Positions 18,899 through 28,333 of a stretch of DNA of 64,000 nt are shown here, piece by piece. The notes under the pieces were generated by a model. That model searched no databases. It had not been told where the DNA came from and saw nothing but the letters and a program-made list of their open reading frames with translations. A program made the position numbers and the translations under genes. This DNA is from Mucilaginibacter sp. KACC 22773. GTDB lineage: Bacteria; Bacteroidota; Bacteroidia; Sphingobacteriales; Sphingobacteriaceae. The stretch is from NCBI RefSeq assembly GCF_028736215.1, contig NZ_CP117883.1:6076001-6140000 (forward strand), given 5' to 3'. Each line of letters begins with the position of its first letter. Position 1 is the stretch's first letter.

Positions 18899-19897
18899 TT
18901 ATTTGACAGCAGGAAGGAAACCTTCCATATTCATCCAGTTTTTAAATAGGCCAAGCCATTGATCTGTTAGTTTATTTTGTTGTTTTGTTCCAAAGCCATG
19001 GGCTCCATTCGAAAAAATATGCAATTCCACGGGTCTGCCCAGTTTATGCCAGTCTTCAAATAGCCGCGCGGAAGATATGGGCGCAACGCTCTTATCGTCA
19101 TCTGCGATAGCGATAAAAAGCGGAGGTACATTTTGCGGTACCGGGCTGACTATTCTGTATCCTGCATAGATCGCCCCGATAAAGTCCGGGCGACTGGTTA
19201 AATCAAATCGCGTTCCCGCATTTACCGCAATTCCGCTGCCGGCGGAAAAGCCTACTATCCCAATTTTACCGGGGTCGATAGAAAAGTTTTTAGCGTGGGT
19301 TCGGATATAACGGACGGCCTGCCTGGCATCTTCTTCTCCCCATAACCTGGCCTCTTCGGCGCCCGGATGGCTCATTGGCGGGTAAATCTCTCCCTGGCTG
19401 ACCCTTGGCAATTCACTGAATAAGGTTGCCGAAAATTTCCGCCATTCAGTATCATCTGCGGGTGTATGCTGCACCCGGTATTTAAGCACAAAGGCCTTAA
19501 TACCCAGCTTTGACAGCCATCGTGCCATTTGATAGCCCTCATTCTCCATCATCAGAAAATGAAATGCTCCGCCCGGTGCTACGATTACAGCGGTTCCGTT
19601 CGCGGTTCCGGCTGCCGGTTCAAATACAGTTACGGTCGGAATAACCACATTCCTTACCATTTTATCGCCCAATGCCTGTGATGACTGTTCGTGCCAGTTC
19701 CATTTTTCGGAACCGGGCGGTATACCGTGTGCCGGGTAAATGGCAAAAATGCCCGATGCATCCGCCGGCTTCTCAATATAAGATGGTAGCTGCGGTGAAT
19801 CGGCTATTTTATGATCATTGTCCGCCTGCCCGAAAGCAATAGAACTTGTTATCGTAAAACATAAAACAGATGCGGTTTTTAACAGGAAATGTGACAT
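18899..19897 (-). CDS. secreted alpha/beta hydrolase (esterase/lipase-like)
   Basis: A 332-aa protein with signal peptide (LLKTASVLCFTITSSIAFG). The alpha/beta-hydrolase core carries the oxyanion-hole segment VIVAPGGAFHFL, the nucleophile elbow GFSAGSG (about residue 216), an acidic residue in IAIADDDKSVAP and the catalytic His in FSNGAHGFG. It resembles BD-FAE/acetyl-xylan-esterase-like hydrolases. The gene ends 30 bases before the ABM gene and starts 53 bases after the MBL gene, so one leftward operon is likely. Confidence 0.88.
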   Translation of the reverse strand: MSHFLLKTASVLCFTITSSIAFGQADNDHKIADSPQLPSYIEKPADASGIFAIYPAHGIPPGSEKWNWHEQSSQALGDKMVRNVVIPTVTVFEPAAGTANGTAVIVAPGGAFHFLMMENEGYQMARWLSKLGIKAFVLKYRVQHTPADDTEWRKFSATLFSELPRVSQGEIYPPMSHPGAEEARLWGEEDARQAVRYIRTHAKNFSIDPGKIGIVGFSAGSGIAVNAGTRFDLTSRPDFIGAIYAGYRIVSPVPQNVPPLFIAIADDDKSVAPISSARLFEDWHKLGRPVELHIFSNGAHGFGTKQQNKLTDQWLGLFKNWMNMEGFLPAVK

Positions 19898-19949
19898 ATT
19901 AAATGATTTTATCTTTAATGAGTTTGATGATTTTAAAAGAATCAGGAGG

Positions 19950-20855
19950 CTACTTTTTGAGCCGTTTTAAAATATATGGCTCGCCGGGTGCAAGTACTTT
20001 AATCCGATCCGGGTTGACCACCAATTTGGCCAGCTTGGCAGGGTCACCATTAAATGGAGTGAAGTCAGGGGCATCCACCGATCCCCAATGAGAAAGCAGC
20101 AGCGGGGTGTCGGGGTAGGCATTGGCCAGTTTAACTGCTCCTGCCAGGCCGAAATGAAATTCGCTGTCCGAAAAATCAAAGAATATGGCATCGGGTGTCT
20201 TCATCTGCAGGTGTTCCGGCATCAAACGGGAGTCGCCGGTGGCCCAAATACTGCCATCCGGTGTTTCGATCCAGAAGCCACAGGCATCTTCTTTTTTAAA
20301 ATGACGTGTACTTGCCCCTTTAAAAGAATTTTGCCAGTCGTGATCTACCGGCGTTAATTTGATACTTACCGTTCCTATAGTAAACAGGTCACCAATATTA
20401 TGACCTGATGAAGGAAGCCCCTGGTTTTTCATCAGAGAATCTACATAGACAGTCGAATGGTAAGCTTTGGTCACTGCGGAAAGATCTTTACAGGTCGGAA
20501 TGCTGTAGTGATCATTATCGCTGTGTGTTACAAAAATTGCATCGAGACGAGGGATATCCTTAGGAGCAATAGGAAAATCGATCATGACCTTCATATCGAA
20601 TCCTTCCAGCAACGGATCAACCATGAAGACTGTACCCCGGCTGTTAACAAACCATCCGCCCATGCCCATCCATCGGATGACGGTCTTGCCTGATGGCTTA
20701 AAAGCCTCCGCTCCGAAGGATTGAGTTGGAGGAGCTTTCGCCTGATATTTTTTTACCGTTTTTTTTTCGGTGCTGTCAGCGCCTGTCTGCGCATGTACGC
20801 AGATCGTGGTAATAACAGGCATTAAAAGCAGTACTGCAAAAAGCTTTGTTCTCAT
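19950..20855 (-). CDS. exported MBL-fold metallo-hydrolase (UlaG-like)
   Basis: A 301-aa metallo-beta-lactamase-fold protein with signal peptide (LLLMPVITTICVHA). The metal-binding motif appears as THSDNDHYS, with VDHDWQNSF, ATGDSRLMPE and LLSHWGSVDAP further on. This is the UlaG/RomA-like lactonase or phosphodiesterase branch; the substrate is unknown. It is first in the leftward MBL-hydrolase-ABM run and divergent from the AraC-family gene beginning at 21015. Confidence 0.87.
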   Translation of the reverse strand: MRTKLFAVLLLMPVITTICVHAQTGADSTEKKTVKKYQAKAPPTQSFGAEAFKPSGKTVIRWMGMGGWFVNSRGTVFMVDPLLEGFDMKVMIDFPIAPKDIPRLDAIFVTHSDNDHYSIPTCKDLSAVTKAYHSTVYVDSLMKNQGLPSSGHNIGDLFTIGTVSIKLTPVDHDWQNSFKGASTRHFKKEDACGFWIETPDGSIWATGDSRLMPEHLQMKTPDAIFFDFSDSEFHFGLAGAVKLANAYPDTPLLLSHWGSVDAPDFTPFNGDPAKLAKLVVNPDRIKVLAPGEPYILKRLKK

Positions 20856-21014
20856 AATCTAATGATTGGTAACCCAAAGGTCCTGTTAATTTGCCGTCAG
20901 CAACTTATACGTATTCCTGAATTACTTACCATTATTCCTGATTATGAGGCGAAAGGGGCATTCCATCAAATTCTTGTAGTAATTTTGATTGGACTTAACC
21001 GGAGGGCCGTGGAA

Positions 21015-21905
21015 ATGATTAAAAAACTGGAAAGTGTAACACAATTTAATACCGAAAGAGGCCAGGAAACCCTGCATCCGCTGGTGACCGTATTGGATCA
21101 GTCCGAATCAAAACAAATCAGGCCGGCGCGTTTTATTTCGGAGCTCTACGTTGTTTTTCTGAAGAATGAAAAATGCGCCGATCTGCGGTATGGACGCAAT
21201 CATTATGATTACCAGGAAGAATCGCTCATCTTTATAGCACCAGGTCAGGTAGCCGGTTTCGATGAAGAAGATACACTGATACAGCCAAACGGCTGGGCGC
21301 TGGCCTTTCACCCTGACTTTATCAGGGGAACCTCGCTTGGCAAGCTCATCAGGGATTATAATTTTTTCTCTTACAATGTCATGGAAGCACTCCACGTCTC
21401 TGCGCGGGAAAAAGAGATACTGCTGCAATGTTTTGGTAAAGTGAAATATGAGCTGGAACATCCCATCGATAAACACAGCAGAAAACTGATCGCCAGCAAT
21501 ATTGAACTGCTGCTTAACTATTGCGAACGTTTTTATGACAGACAGTTCATTACCCGCGAACATCTTAATAAAGATATACTGACCAGGTTTGAAGAATTAA
21601 TGGATCACTATTTCACTACGGATAAACCAACGGCATTTGGCTTGCCCTCTGTGGCTTACTGCGCCGAACAACTTCATTTATCAGCAAAGTATTTTGGTGA
21701 CCTGGTGAAAAAGGAAACAGGCCAATCAGCTCAGGAATACATTCAGCGCAAATTAATAGACGTGGCTAAGGAAAGGATGTCTGATGCCGGCAAGTCAATC
21801 AGCGAGATAGCCTATGAAATGGGCTTCAAATATCCTCAGCATTTCACCCGGGTATTTAAACAATGGGTCGGGCAGTCGCCGCATGATTACAGGCTATTGA
21901 ATTAA
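21015..21905 (+). CDS. AraC-family transcriptional regulator
   Basis: A 296-aa regulator: N-terminal cupin-like sensor (about 1-170) and C-terminal double helix-turn-helix (about 195-295) with LPSVAYCAEQLHLSAKYFGD, KSISEIAYEMGFKYPQHF and VFKQWVGQSPHDYR. The frame is open from 20862, but ATG 21015 (MIKKLESVTQF), preceded by GGAGGG, gives the normal length. It is followed by an aldo/keto reductase gene, echoing the E. coli yqhC/dkgA-yqhD aldehyde-response arrangement. It is less similar to the three AraC paralogues at 35-42 kb than those are to each other. Confidence 0.9.
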   Translation: MIKKLESVTQFNTERGQETLHPLVTVLDQSESKQIRPARFISELYVVFLKNEKCADLRYGRNHYDYQEESLIFIAPGQVAGFDEEDTLIQPNGWALAFHPDFIRGTSLGKLIRDYNFFSYNVMEALHVSAREKEILLQCFGKVKYELEHPIDKHSRKLIASNIELLLNYCERFYDRQFITREHLNKDILTRFEELMDHYFTTDKPTAFGLPSVAYCAEQLHLSAKYFGDLVKKETGQSAQEYIQRKLIDVAKERMSDAGKSISEIAYEMGFKYPQHFTRVFKQWVGQSPHDYRLLN

Positions 21906-21953
21906 ATTGAAGAAGAATCAGACACGATTTCCATAATGCAGGAATATACAGAC

Positions 21954-22955
21954 ATGAAAAAACGAAAATTAGGCAGCAGCGGTTTAGAAGTATCAGCACT
22001 CGGATTAGGCTGTATGGGTATGAGCTGGTCTTATGGAGCAGCTAAAGACAAAAAGGAAATGATCGGTCTTATCCGTGCGGCAGTCGAAAAGGGTGTTACT
22101 TTTTTTGATACCGCAGAAGTGTATGGCCCGCACACTAACGAGGTACTTGTTGGCGAAGCCCTCGTGCCTTTCCGCAACGAAGTTGTCATTGCTACTAAAT
22201 TCGGCCTCAAACCGGCATCAGAAGCCGAGGCCAATTCCAGATGGTCTGTATTGGACAGCAGCCCTGCACACATCAGAAAGGTAGTAGAGGGGTCACTGAA
22301 AAGATTACAAACAGACGTGATCGATTTGTATTACCAGCACCGGGTTGATCCGAATGTGCCGATTGAGGATGTAGCAGGTACAGTAAAAGATTTGATCGGG
22401 GAAGGTAAAGTCAGGTATTTTGGTTTATCCGAAGCGGGCATAGATACAATCCGCCGCGCACACGCCGTTCAGCCGGTTACAGCATTGCAGAGCGAATACT
22501 CCCTTTGGTGGAGGGAACCTGAAAAGGATGTAATCCCGATGCTGGAAGAACTCGGCATAGGCTTTGTTCCCTTTAGCCCGCTTGGTAAAGGTTTCCTTAC
22601 CGGAAAGATGGATGAAAGCACTACTTTTGATAAGACTGATTTTCGTAGTACCGTACCGCGTTTCAATCCTGAGAATTTAAAAGCGAATCAGGCATTGATT
22701 GACCTGATTAATCAAATAGCCGCTCAAAAAAAAGTAAGCCCGGCACAGGTCGCACTGGGGTGGTTATTAGCTCAGAAAGCATGGATCATACCTATTCCCG
22801 GTACTACCAAACTGCATCGTCTGGAAGAAAATATTGGCGGAGCAGAAGTTGAACTGACATCGGAAGATCTTACCCAGATACAAGAAGCAGCATCGAAGAT
22901 CACAATCCAGGGAGCCCGTTATCCTGAAGAACAGGCGAAACTTGTTGGCCGGTAA
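21954..22955 (+). CDS. aldo/keto reductase
   Basis: A 333-aa NADPH-dependent aldo/keto reductase of the AKR13-like group. Motifs: KLGSSGLEVSALGLGCMGMS, FFDTAEVYGPHTNE (catalytic Asp and Tyr), IATKFGL (Lys), YYQHRVDP (His), VTALQSEYSLWWREPE and IPIPGTTKLHRLEENIG. Start 21954 (MKKRKLG) is preferred to 21936. The gene lies 48 bases after the AraC gene and is probably cotranscribed or regulated by it. Confidence 0.93.
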   Translation: MKKRKLGSSGLEVSALGLGCMGMSWSYGAAKDKKEMIGLIRAAVEKGVTFFDTAEVYGPHTNEVLVGEALVPFRNEVVIATKFGLKPASEAEANSRWSVLDSSPAHIRKVVEGSLKRLQTDVIDLYYQHRVDPNVPIEDVAGTVKDLIGEGKVRYFGLSEAGIDTIRRAHAVQPVTALQSEYSLWWREPEKDVIPMLEELGIGFVPFSPLGKGFLTGKMDESTTFDKTDFRSTVPRFNPENLKANQALIDLINQIAAQKKVSPAQVALGWLLAQKAWIIPIPGTTKLHRLEENIGGAEVELTSEDLTQIQEAASKITIQGARYPEEQAKLVGR

Positions 22956-23090
22956 GCGCAAAAAAATAAAATTGAAAAATTGATACAAGAACAATGATAA
23001 CTCAAATTATCATTTGACAGAATTGAGGCAATATTTATGCCGCATGCCTTTACCTTTCTTACTTCCTTAAGCCATCATTTAGTTATGAGA

Positions 23091-23156
23091 TAAAAGTACC
23101 TGCCCGAAAGGTCGGGTACAAAAACCGATCAAACAGATGATTAGAGAAATCAAACA
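23091..23156 (-). promoter_or_regulatory. 21-bp direct-repeat operator plus -7 box (module b, no target gene)
   Basis: Minus-strand half-sites TGTTTGAT start at 23156 and 23135, 21 bases apart (the distal one reads TGTTTGAT as well). The -7-like box TACTTTTA is at 23091-23098, 37 bases on. The only gene to the left is the convergent aldo/keto reductase, so the module is orphaned or drives an antisense or non-coding transcript. Confidence 0.6.
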
Positions 23157-23339
23157 ATCTTGTTCAAAAGAGGACCTGCCTGAGCAATTCTAAAATAGAA
23201 TTAAAGCAGATATGGCATGCATTTCGTATGGTCGTCAAATCGGTTTTCCGATCCGGCTGTAAATGAACCGGATAGATACTGCGACCCCTTCACCCTAACC
23301 CAGACAATCAATCAGCTATAGCAAAATTGTTATAGGATA

Positions 23340-23405
23340 TGTTTGATATCCTTAACATTCTATTTGAATGTCATTATTTTACGGACGCAGCAGTAACTAA
23401 CTTTG
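23340..23405 (+). promoter_or_regulatory. 21-bp direct-repeat operator plus -7 box (module c, PQQ dehydrogenase)
   Basis: TGTTTGAT (23340-23347) and TATTTGAA (23361-23368) start 21 bases apart. TAACTTTG at 23398-23405 begins 37 bases after the proximal half-site. The ATG follows at 23473. Confidence 0.75.
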
Positions 23406-23472
23406 TTAAGTCAGGTTCCGTTATGTGATCGATATGAAAACTGCGAAGTAATTATTTTCTTAAATCGTCATT

Positions 23473-24693
23473 ATGAAAAACACGCTTTCTTTTGCGGTAT
23501 TTGCTGCTGGTTGTTTTTTGTTTGCAGCCTGCAGCCGCGATGCTCATCCAATTGCAAACTCAAATCCTCAATCGGTTGAGACCAATAGTCCCAACGCGGC
23601 TTATCGTCCTGCGTTCGCAGGGCAGACCCGTGTGAATGGTGTGCACACCACAACCGCCTATGAGGCGGTGCCGATAACCACTGCACTTTCCAGTCCATGG
23701 GGCATTACCGGATTACCTGACGGGCGGCTTTTGGTTACCGAAAAAGCAGGCACCATGCGAATTGTTACCGCTGCCGGAGCAGTAAGTGCGCCGATCGGCG
23801 GCATACCGCAGGTGAATCCGGCCGGGCAGGGCGGACTGCTTGGCCTGCGCCTTGATCCGGGATTTACCTCAAACCGTATGGTGTACTGGGTCTTTTCCGA
23901 AGCCGTCTCCGGCGGCAATGTTACGGCAGTAGCCAAAGGCCGGTTATCCAATAATGAGACAACCATCGAAAACGCGACGATAATTTACCGGGCCAATCCC
24001 GCACGTTCCAGCAGTGCCCATTACGGGGGGCGTATCGTTTTTGATCAGACCGGTAATCTGCTGGTCAGTACCGGCGAAGGTTCGGATATGGCCACACGAC
24101 CTCTTGCACAGTCTGTTACGGCAGCCTTAGGGAAAATCGTGCGCATTACTACTAACGGGCAACCCGCTCCCGGAAACCCCTCTTTCGGGCAGGCCGGCGC
24201 ACTCCCCGAGCTCTATGCCATGGGCATCAGAAACCCGCAGGGACTGGCTGTTCATCCGGTAACCGGTGAGGTATGGCAAAGCGAAATGGGGCCCCGCGGA
24301 GGTGATGAAATTAACCGCATACAGGCCGGGTTCAACTATGGCTGGCCAGTTATTACTTACGGTATCGAATATAGCGGGCAACCTGTGGGACAGGGTATCC
24401 AGCAGCAGCAGGGCATGGAGCAGCCTGTCTATTACTGGGACCCGGTAGTATCGCCAAGCGGCATGACGTTCTACAGCGGCAACCGTGTTCCCGAATGGCA
24501 AAATAACCTTTTTGTCGGAGCGTTGAGCGGAATGCACATCGTCCGGCTTGTCATAGAGAACAACCGGGTTGCGGGCGAAGAAAGGTTATTGACTGATCAA
24601 AACCAGCGGTTCAGAGATATTACCCAGGGAACGGACGGTGCATTATATGCGGTTACCGACCAGGGGCGGCTATACAGGATTGACCGGCAATAA
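23473..24693 (+). CDS. PQQ-dependent aldose sugar dehydrogenase-like lipoprotein
   Basis: A 406-aa six-bladed beta-propeller of the soluble glucose/sorbosone dehydrogenase family (YliI-like). A lipoprotein signal ends at the lipobox FAAC (about residue 19). Motifs: SSPWGITGLPDGRLLVTEK, GQGGLLGLRLDPGF, SAHYGGRIVFD (catalytic His region), MGIRNPQGLAVHP, EMGPRGGDEINRI, NYGWPVITYG and the C-terminal RDITQGTDGALYAVTD. It oxidises aldoses in the periplasm using PQQ. No PQQ synthesis genes are in the window. Preceded by operator module c. Confidence 0.92.
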   Translation: MKNTLSFAVFAAGCFLFAACSRDAHPIANSNPQSVETNSPNAAYRPAFAGQTRVNGVHTTTAYEAVPITTALSSPWGITGLPDGRLLVTEKAGTMRIVTAAGAVSAPIGGIPQVNPAGQGGLLGLRLDPGFTSNRMVYWVFSEAVSGGNVTAVAKGRLSNNETTIENATIIYRANPARSSSAHYGGRIVFDQTGNLLVSTGEGSDMATRPLAQSVTAALGKIVRITTNGQPAPGNPSFGQAGALPELYAMGIRNPQGLAVHPVTGEVWQSEMGPRGGDEINRIQAGFNYGWPVITYGIEYSGQPVGQGIQQQQGMEQPVYYWDPVVSPSGMTFYSGNRVPEWQNNLFVGALSGMHIVRLVIENNRVAGEERLLTDQNQRFRDITQGTDGALYAVTDQGRLYRIDRQ

Positions 24694-25128
24694 AGAAGTC
24701 ATAAGTTGAGTATATAAAATCATAGCTTGGAATACTTAGTGAGTTTTATAATTCGCGCCGGAAACTACCGGAAACACAACGCTAAACAATGGTGCCAGGT
24801 TAAAAAATTACCCGGTTTTATAATAAGAATTACTTCTCACTGCAGCGGGGCGTATAAACTGCGCAAATTAAGCATCCCTTAATTAGGTAATTTAAAGGTT
24901 GCGCAGGTATCTGACCGGCGATAGAAATGTAGTTTGATTTCGTTAATTTTCTGTTTGATATCTTTTACAAAAAAGAACCTTAATGCCATAATTTTGAACT
25001 GATTATTTTCCGGTTAAACGGACTTCCGGAGTTAAGCTAAAAACTGCCTGTTAAAGGAATAGCACTGAGCAAACTGCCATATGGATTTATGCTTCGGCGA
25101 TTTGATTTTAATCCTTTAAATTTATTGT
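24694..25128. other. intergenic region with one operator module
   Basis: No gene seen. The region contains the rightward module at 24931-24996 and otherwise no recognisable element; the leader from the -7 box to the modE-like ATG is about 130 bases. Confidence 0.55.
24931..24996 (+). promoter_or_regulatory. 21-bp direct-repeat operator plus -7 box (module d, modE)
   Basis: AGTTTGAT (24931-24938) and TGTTTGAT (24952-24959), starts 21 bases apart, with TAATTTTG at 24989-24996 exactly 37 bases after the proximal half-site start. Confidence 0.75.
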
Positions 25129-25464
25129 ATGGATTATCAGTATACCGGCAAATTATATATCGAGGTTAACGGGGAGCGTGTAATCGGGCCCGGAAGAGTA
25201 GAACTCCTTGAAAGAATTAAGGAATCAGGTTCGATCAGGCAGGCGGCCATGCAGATGAATATGTCATACCGTCAAGCCTGGCAGTTCATCGACCATATGA
25301 ATACGAATATGGGCGATCCTGTAGTGATTTCGGTCCGCGGCGGAAAAGGCGGAGGCAAAGCCGAGGTTACGCCGAAAGGCCTGAAGGTCATCGGTGAGTT
25401 CAAGGTATTTTACAAGAAATTTCACGAGTTTCTGGAAGAAAGCAGCAGGCAAATCAGCCTGTAA
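25129..25464 (+). CDS. ModE-type winged-helix regulator (DNA-binding domain only)
   Basis: A 111-aa protein matching the N-terminal DNA-binding half of the molybdate regulator ModE: RVELLERIKESGSIRQAA, MQMNMSYRQAWQFIDHMN, and the wing segment GGKGGGKAEVTPKG. The C-terminal molybdate-binding (MOP) domains are absent, so molybdate sensing would need another route. A near-perfect inverted repeat resembling a ModE box lies 36 bases after its stop, before the TonB receptor; moaA, xdhC and a molybdenum hydroxylase nearby support a molybdenum role. Confidence 0.85.
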   Translation: MDYQYTGKLYIEVNGERVIGPGRVELLERIKESGSIRQAAMQMNMSYRQAWQFIDHMNTNMGDPVVISVRGGKGGGKAEVTPKGLKVIGEFKVFYKKFHEFLEESSRQISL

Positions 25465-25499
25465 ACAGGCTGACCCCGGATTTCGGAATGGTGTGATTT

Positions 25500-25525
25500 T
25501 CGTTATTCATTATTGTGAATAACGA
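25500..25525. promoter_or_regulatory. probable ModE-type operator
   Basis: TCGTTATTCA (25500-25509) is a perfect inverted repeat of TGAATAACGA (25516-25525) across a 6-base spacer. CGTTAT...ATAACG symmetry is typical of ModE sites. It lies between the ModE-like gene and the TonB-dependent receptor. Binding is inferred. Confidence 0.65.
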
Positions 25526-25608
25526 TTGGTTTTAAACGAAAACAACCGGTTGTATTTAACCGCTAACAATAATTTATCTATATAAACAAGCTTTAACACT
25601 GCAAACCT

Positions 25609-28203
25609 ATGCTGATTATTACCCGGTCATTTTTTATCACATTATATTTTTTATTGCTTATTACGTCACCTGCAGTGTTTGCTCAGACAAAGCCGGTGAA
25701 AGACACCACCAGGCGGGTGGATTCCATCAGGACCCATACGCTGCAGGAAATCGTTATTTCGGCATCACGCACTGCTGAAAGTATACTCAAGTCTCCTGTA
25801 AGTATCGAAAATGTGAACAGCAAGTATTTCAAGAGTTCGGGGTCTCCCTCATTTTTTGACGCGCTTGAAAATGTAAAGGGGGTACAAATGCTTACGCCCA
25901 GCCTGGGTTTCAAGATCATTAATACCCGGGGCTTTGCCAATACTACCAATGTGCGGTTCACGCAGCTGGTTGACGGCATCGATAACCAGGCACCGCACAT
26001 CGGAGCCCCGATAGGCAATGCGATGGGGCCGGGTGACCTCGATATCGAACGTGTGGAGATCATTCCGGGTACAACCTCAGCGCTCTATGGCTTGAACGCC
26101 GTTAACGGCCTGGCTAACTTTATTACCAAAGATCCTTTTACCAGCGCCGGGGTCACCGTACAGCAAAGAACCGGCATTAACCATCTCGGCGATAATAATT
26201 CAAAAGCAAAACCTTTTTCTGAAACCGGTTTCAGGATCGCGGAAAAGCTGTCGGAACGCTTTGCCATTAAGATTAATGCCACTTATACCAAAGGGTATGA
26301 CTGGATCGCGGATAACCGGACGGACCTGAATGCCGGTGCCAATACCAGCGTAGGGATCGCGGGCGGTGTTAACAACCCCGGTTACGACCCCGTTAACGGT
26401 TATGGCAATGAATCCTCCGACCGTCGTACGATTACCATGCAGGGCAGGAGATATGTTGTAGCCAGGACGGGATATGCGGAAAAGGACGTGACGGATTACA
26501 ATATTCAGAATATTAAAGCAGATCTGGGCTTATATTATAAGTTAAGCCCAAAAACCACCCTGAGTTATACCTACCGGTTTGCAGATCTGGACAATGTGTA
26601 CCAGCGTGCCAACCGCTTTGCATTAAAAGACTATATTCTGCAGCAGCATGCGGTCGAAGTCAAAAACGATATCTTCCAGGCAAGAGCATTCCTCACCAGT
26701 GAAAATACCGGCAAATCATACAACTTGCGTTCGGCCGCCGAAAACCAGGACCGGCACTTCAAGTCTGACGACAACTGGTATGCCGATTACACCAATGCCT
26801 TTAACAGCGCCATAGGAGTGACCGGCACATCTACTGTACAGGCGCTGAATCAGGCCCGTCTGGCGGCTGACAGGGGCAGGCTGCAACCCGGTACCGCGGC
26901 CTTCAAAAATACATTGAATGAGCTTGCTGATGTCAATAACTGGGATGTCGGTTCGGCATTACGGGTAAAGGATGATCTTGTTCACGGAGAGGCACAGGTG
27001 GACCTTGCAAAAGCTATCGGCAACCGGTTCAAACAGCAAACCGGACTGGAACTTCTCGCCGGAGCCGATTATCAGTCTTATATCATCCAGCCTGACGGTA
27101 ATTATTTTATTAATCCGGCACAGGGCAAAACATTTGAGACTTTTACCTATGGGAAAACAGGAGGCCTTGTTCAGGCAGGCAAAAATTTATTCCATGACCT
27201 GCTGAAACTGACTGCTACTCTGAGAGCTGATAAAAACGATTATTTCGATACTAAATTTAACCCGCGGTTTACTGCTGTTGTTACCCCTGATGATCACCAG
27301 AGTATCAGGATGTCTTACCAGAGCGGTTCCCGGTTCCCGAGTATATTTGAAGCATTTTCTAACGTTAACAGCGGCGGAGTGAGAAGGGTCGGCGGTTTAA
27401 AAGTAATGTCTGATGGCGTGTTTGAGAACGCTTATCTGCGCAGTTCGATTGACCGGTTCCAGGCGGCAGTGACCAATGACTTTAATAACAACGGCTTGTC
27501 CACCGCTGCGGCAATTGAAAAGGAAAAAGGGCTGCTGGTTAAAAATCATTACAGCTATTTACAACCGGAACATATCAACTCATTTGAGTTGGGCTACAAA
27601 GGCTTGTTTTTGGCCCGGACCCTGAAAGTGGATGCTGATTTTTATTATAATAAATACAATAACTTTATTGCCCAGGTAGAGATGAATGTACCCGGCACGA
27701 CCAAACCTGATTCGATACCATACTATCTGAATAACCGGAGCCAGCAAAGCCGTTACCGGATTTATACCAACTCGCGAAGCGTAGTATACAATTATGGCGG
27801 CAGCCTGGGGTTAAGTTATTTGCTGCTCAACCATTATACGCTGGGCGGCAATGTTTCCTACGCTAAATTAAGCCGTACTGATAACAATGACGGGTTTGAA
27901 GATGGTTTTAATACGCCTGAGTGGATCATGAATTTTTCAGTTGGCGGTGAGCACGTCGTTAAAAGTCTCAGTTTTAATGTCACTTACAAGCATCAATGCG
28001 GTTTTTACTGGCAATCATTCCTGGTAAACGGCAATGTTAAAGCCTATGGTAATATCGATGCACAGGCGAATTACGATTTTTACAATGATCACCTGAATAT
28101 CAAGATCGGTGCTACCAACTTACTTAACCACTACTATTATTCATTTTTAGGAGGCCCGTCAATAGGCGGATTGTATTATACCACACTGACCTACAGATTG
28201 TGA
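25609..28203 (+). CDS. TonB-dependent outer-membrane receptor, possibly molybdenum-linked
   Basis: An 864-aa receptor with signal peptide (FFITLYFLLLITSPAVFA), a TonB-box-like segment (HTLQEIVISASRTAES), plug domain (FDALENVKGVQML, NTRGFANTTNVRF, LVDGIDNQAPHIG, ALYGLNAVNGLANFITK) and a 22-strand-type barrel ending in YYTTLTYRL with the usual terminal aromatic strand. It lacks the N-terminal carboxypeptidase-like and STN domains. Its position behind a ModE-like regulator and ModE-like site and before moaA suggests uptake of a molybdenum source or of a substrate of the molybdoenzyme; this is inference. A fossil of its 3' end lies at 29831-29916. Confidence 0.9.
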   Translation: MLIITRSFFITLYFLLLITSPAVFAQTKPVKDTTRRVDSIRTHTLQEIVISASRTAESILKSPVSIENVNSKYFKSSGSPSFFDALENVKGVQMLTPSLGFKIINTRGFANTTNVRFTQLVDGIDNQAPHIGAPIGNAMGPGDLDIERVEIIPGTTSALYGLNAVNGLANFITKDPFTSAGVTVQQRTGINHLGDNNSKAKPFSETGFRIAEKLSERFAIKINATYTKGYDWIADNRTDLNAGANTSVGIAGGVNNPGYDPVNGYGNESSDRRTITMQGRRYVVARTGYAEKDVTDYNIQNIKADLGLYYKLSPKTTLSYTYRFADLDNVYQRANRFALKDYILQQHAVEVKNDIFQARAFLTSENTGKSYNLRSAAENQDRHFKSDDNWYADYTNAFNSAIGVTGTSTVQALNQARLAADRGRLQPGTAAFKNTLNELADVNNWDVGSALRVKDDLVHGEAQVDLAKAIGNRFKQQTGLELLAGADYQSYIIQPDGNYFINPAQGKTFETFTYGKTGGLVQAGKNLFHDLLKLTATLRADKNDYFDTKFNPRFTAVVTPDDHQSIRMSYQSGSRFPSIFEAFSNVNSGGVRRVGGLKVMSDGVFENAYLRSSIDRFQAAVTNDFNNNGLSTAAAIEKEKGLLVKNHYSYLQPEHINSFELGYKGLFLARTLKVDADFYYNKYNNFIAQVEMNVPGTTKPDSIPYYLNNRSQQSRYRIYTNSRSVVYNYGGSLGLSYLLLNHYTLGGNVSYAKLSRTDNNDGFEDGFNTPEWIMNFSVGGEHVVKSLSFNVTYKHQCGFYWQSFLVNGNVKAYGNIDAQANYDFYNDHLNIKIGATNLLNHYYYSFLGGPSIGGLYYTTLTYRL

Positions 28204-28230
28204 TCAGCGTAAAAGTCATTTTTTACAAAT

Positions 28231-28296
28231 TGTTTGATATGTTAAATTTTCTGTTTGAATGGTTTTAACGGTGGGAATCTCCAATCGGTAACTTTG
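28231..28296 (+). promoter_or_regulatory. 21-bp direct-repeat operator plus -7 box (module e, SDR)
   Basis: TGTTTGAT (28231-28238) and TGTTTGAA (28252-28259), starts 21 bases apart, with TAACTTTG at 28289-28296 beginning 37 bases after the proximal half-site. The SDR ATG follows at 28334. Confidence 0.78.
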
Positions 28297-28333
28297 TATC
28301 GTCAATACAGGTAAAAACAAAAAAGAGTCTGAC

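Larger units (their letters stand above)
22956..23472. other. intergenic region holding two divergent operator modules
   Basis: No coding frame recognised. It contains TCAAAT/ATTTGA dyad symmetry at 23002-23017, a leftward module (23091-23156) with no gene to drive, and a rightward module (23340-23405) before the PQQ dehydrogenase. Confidence 0.6.
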
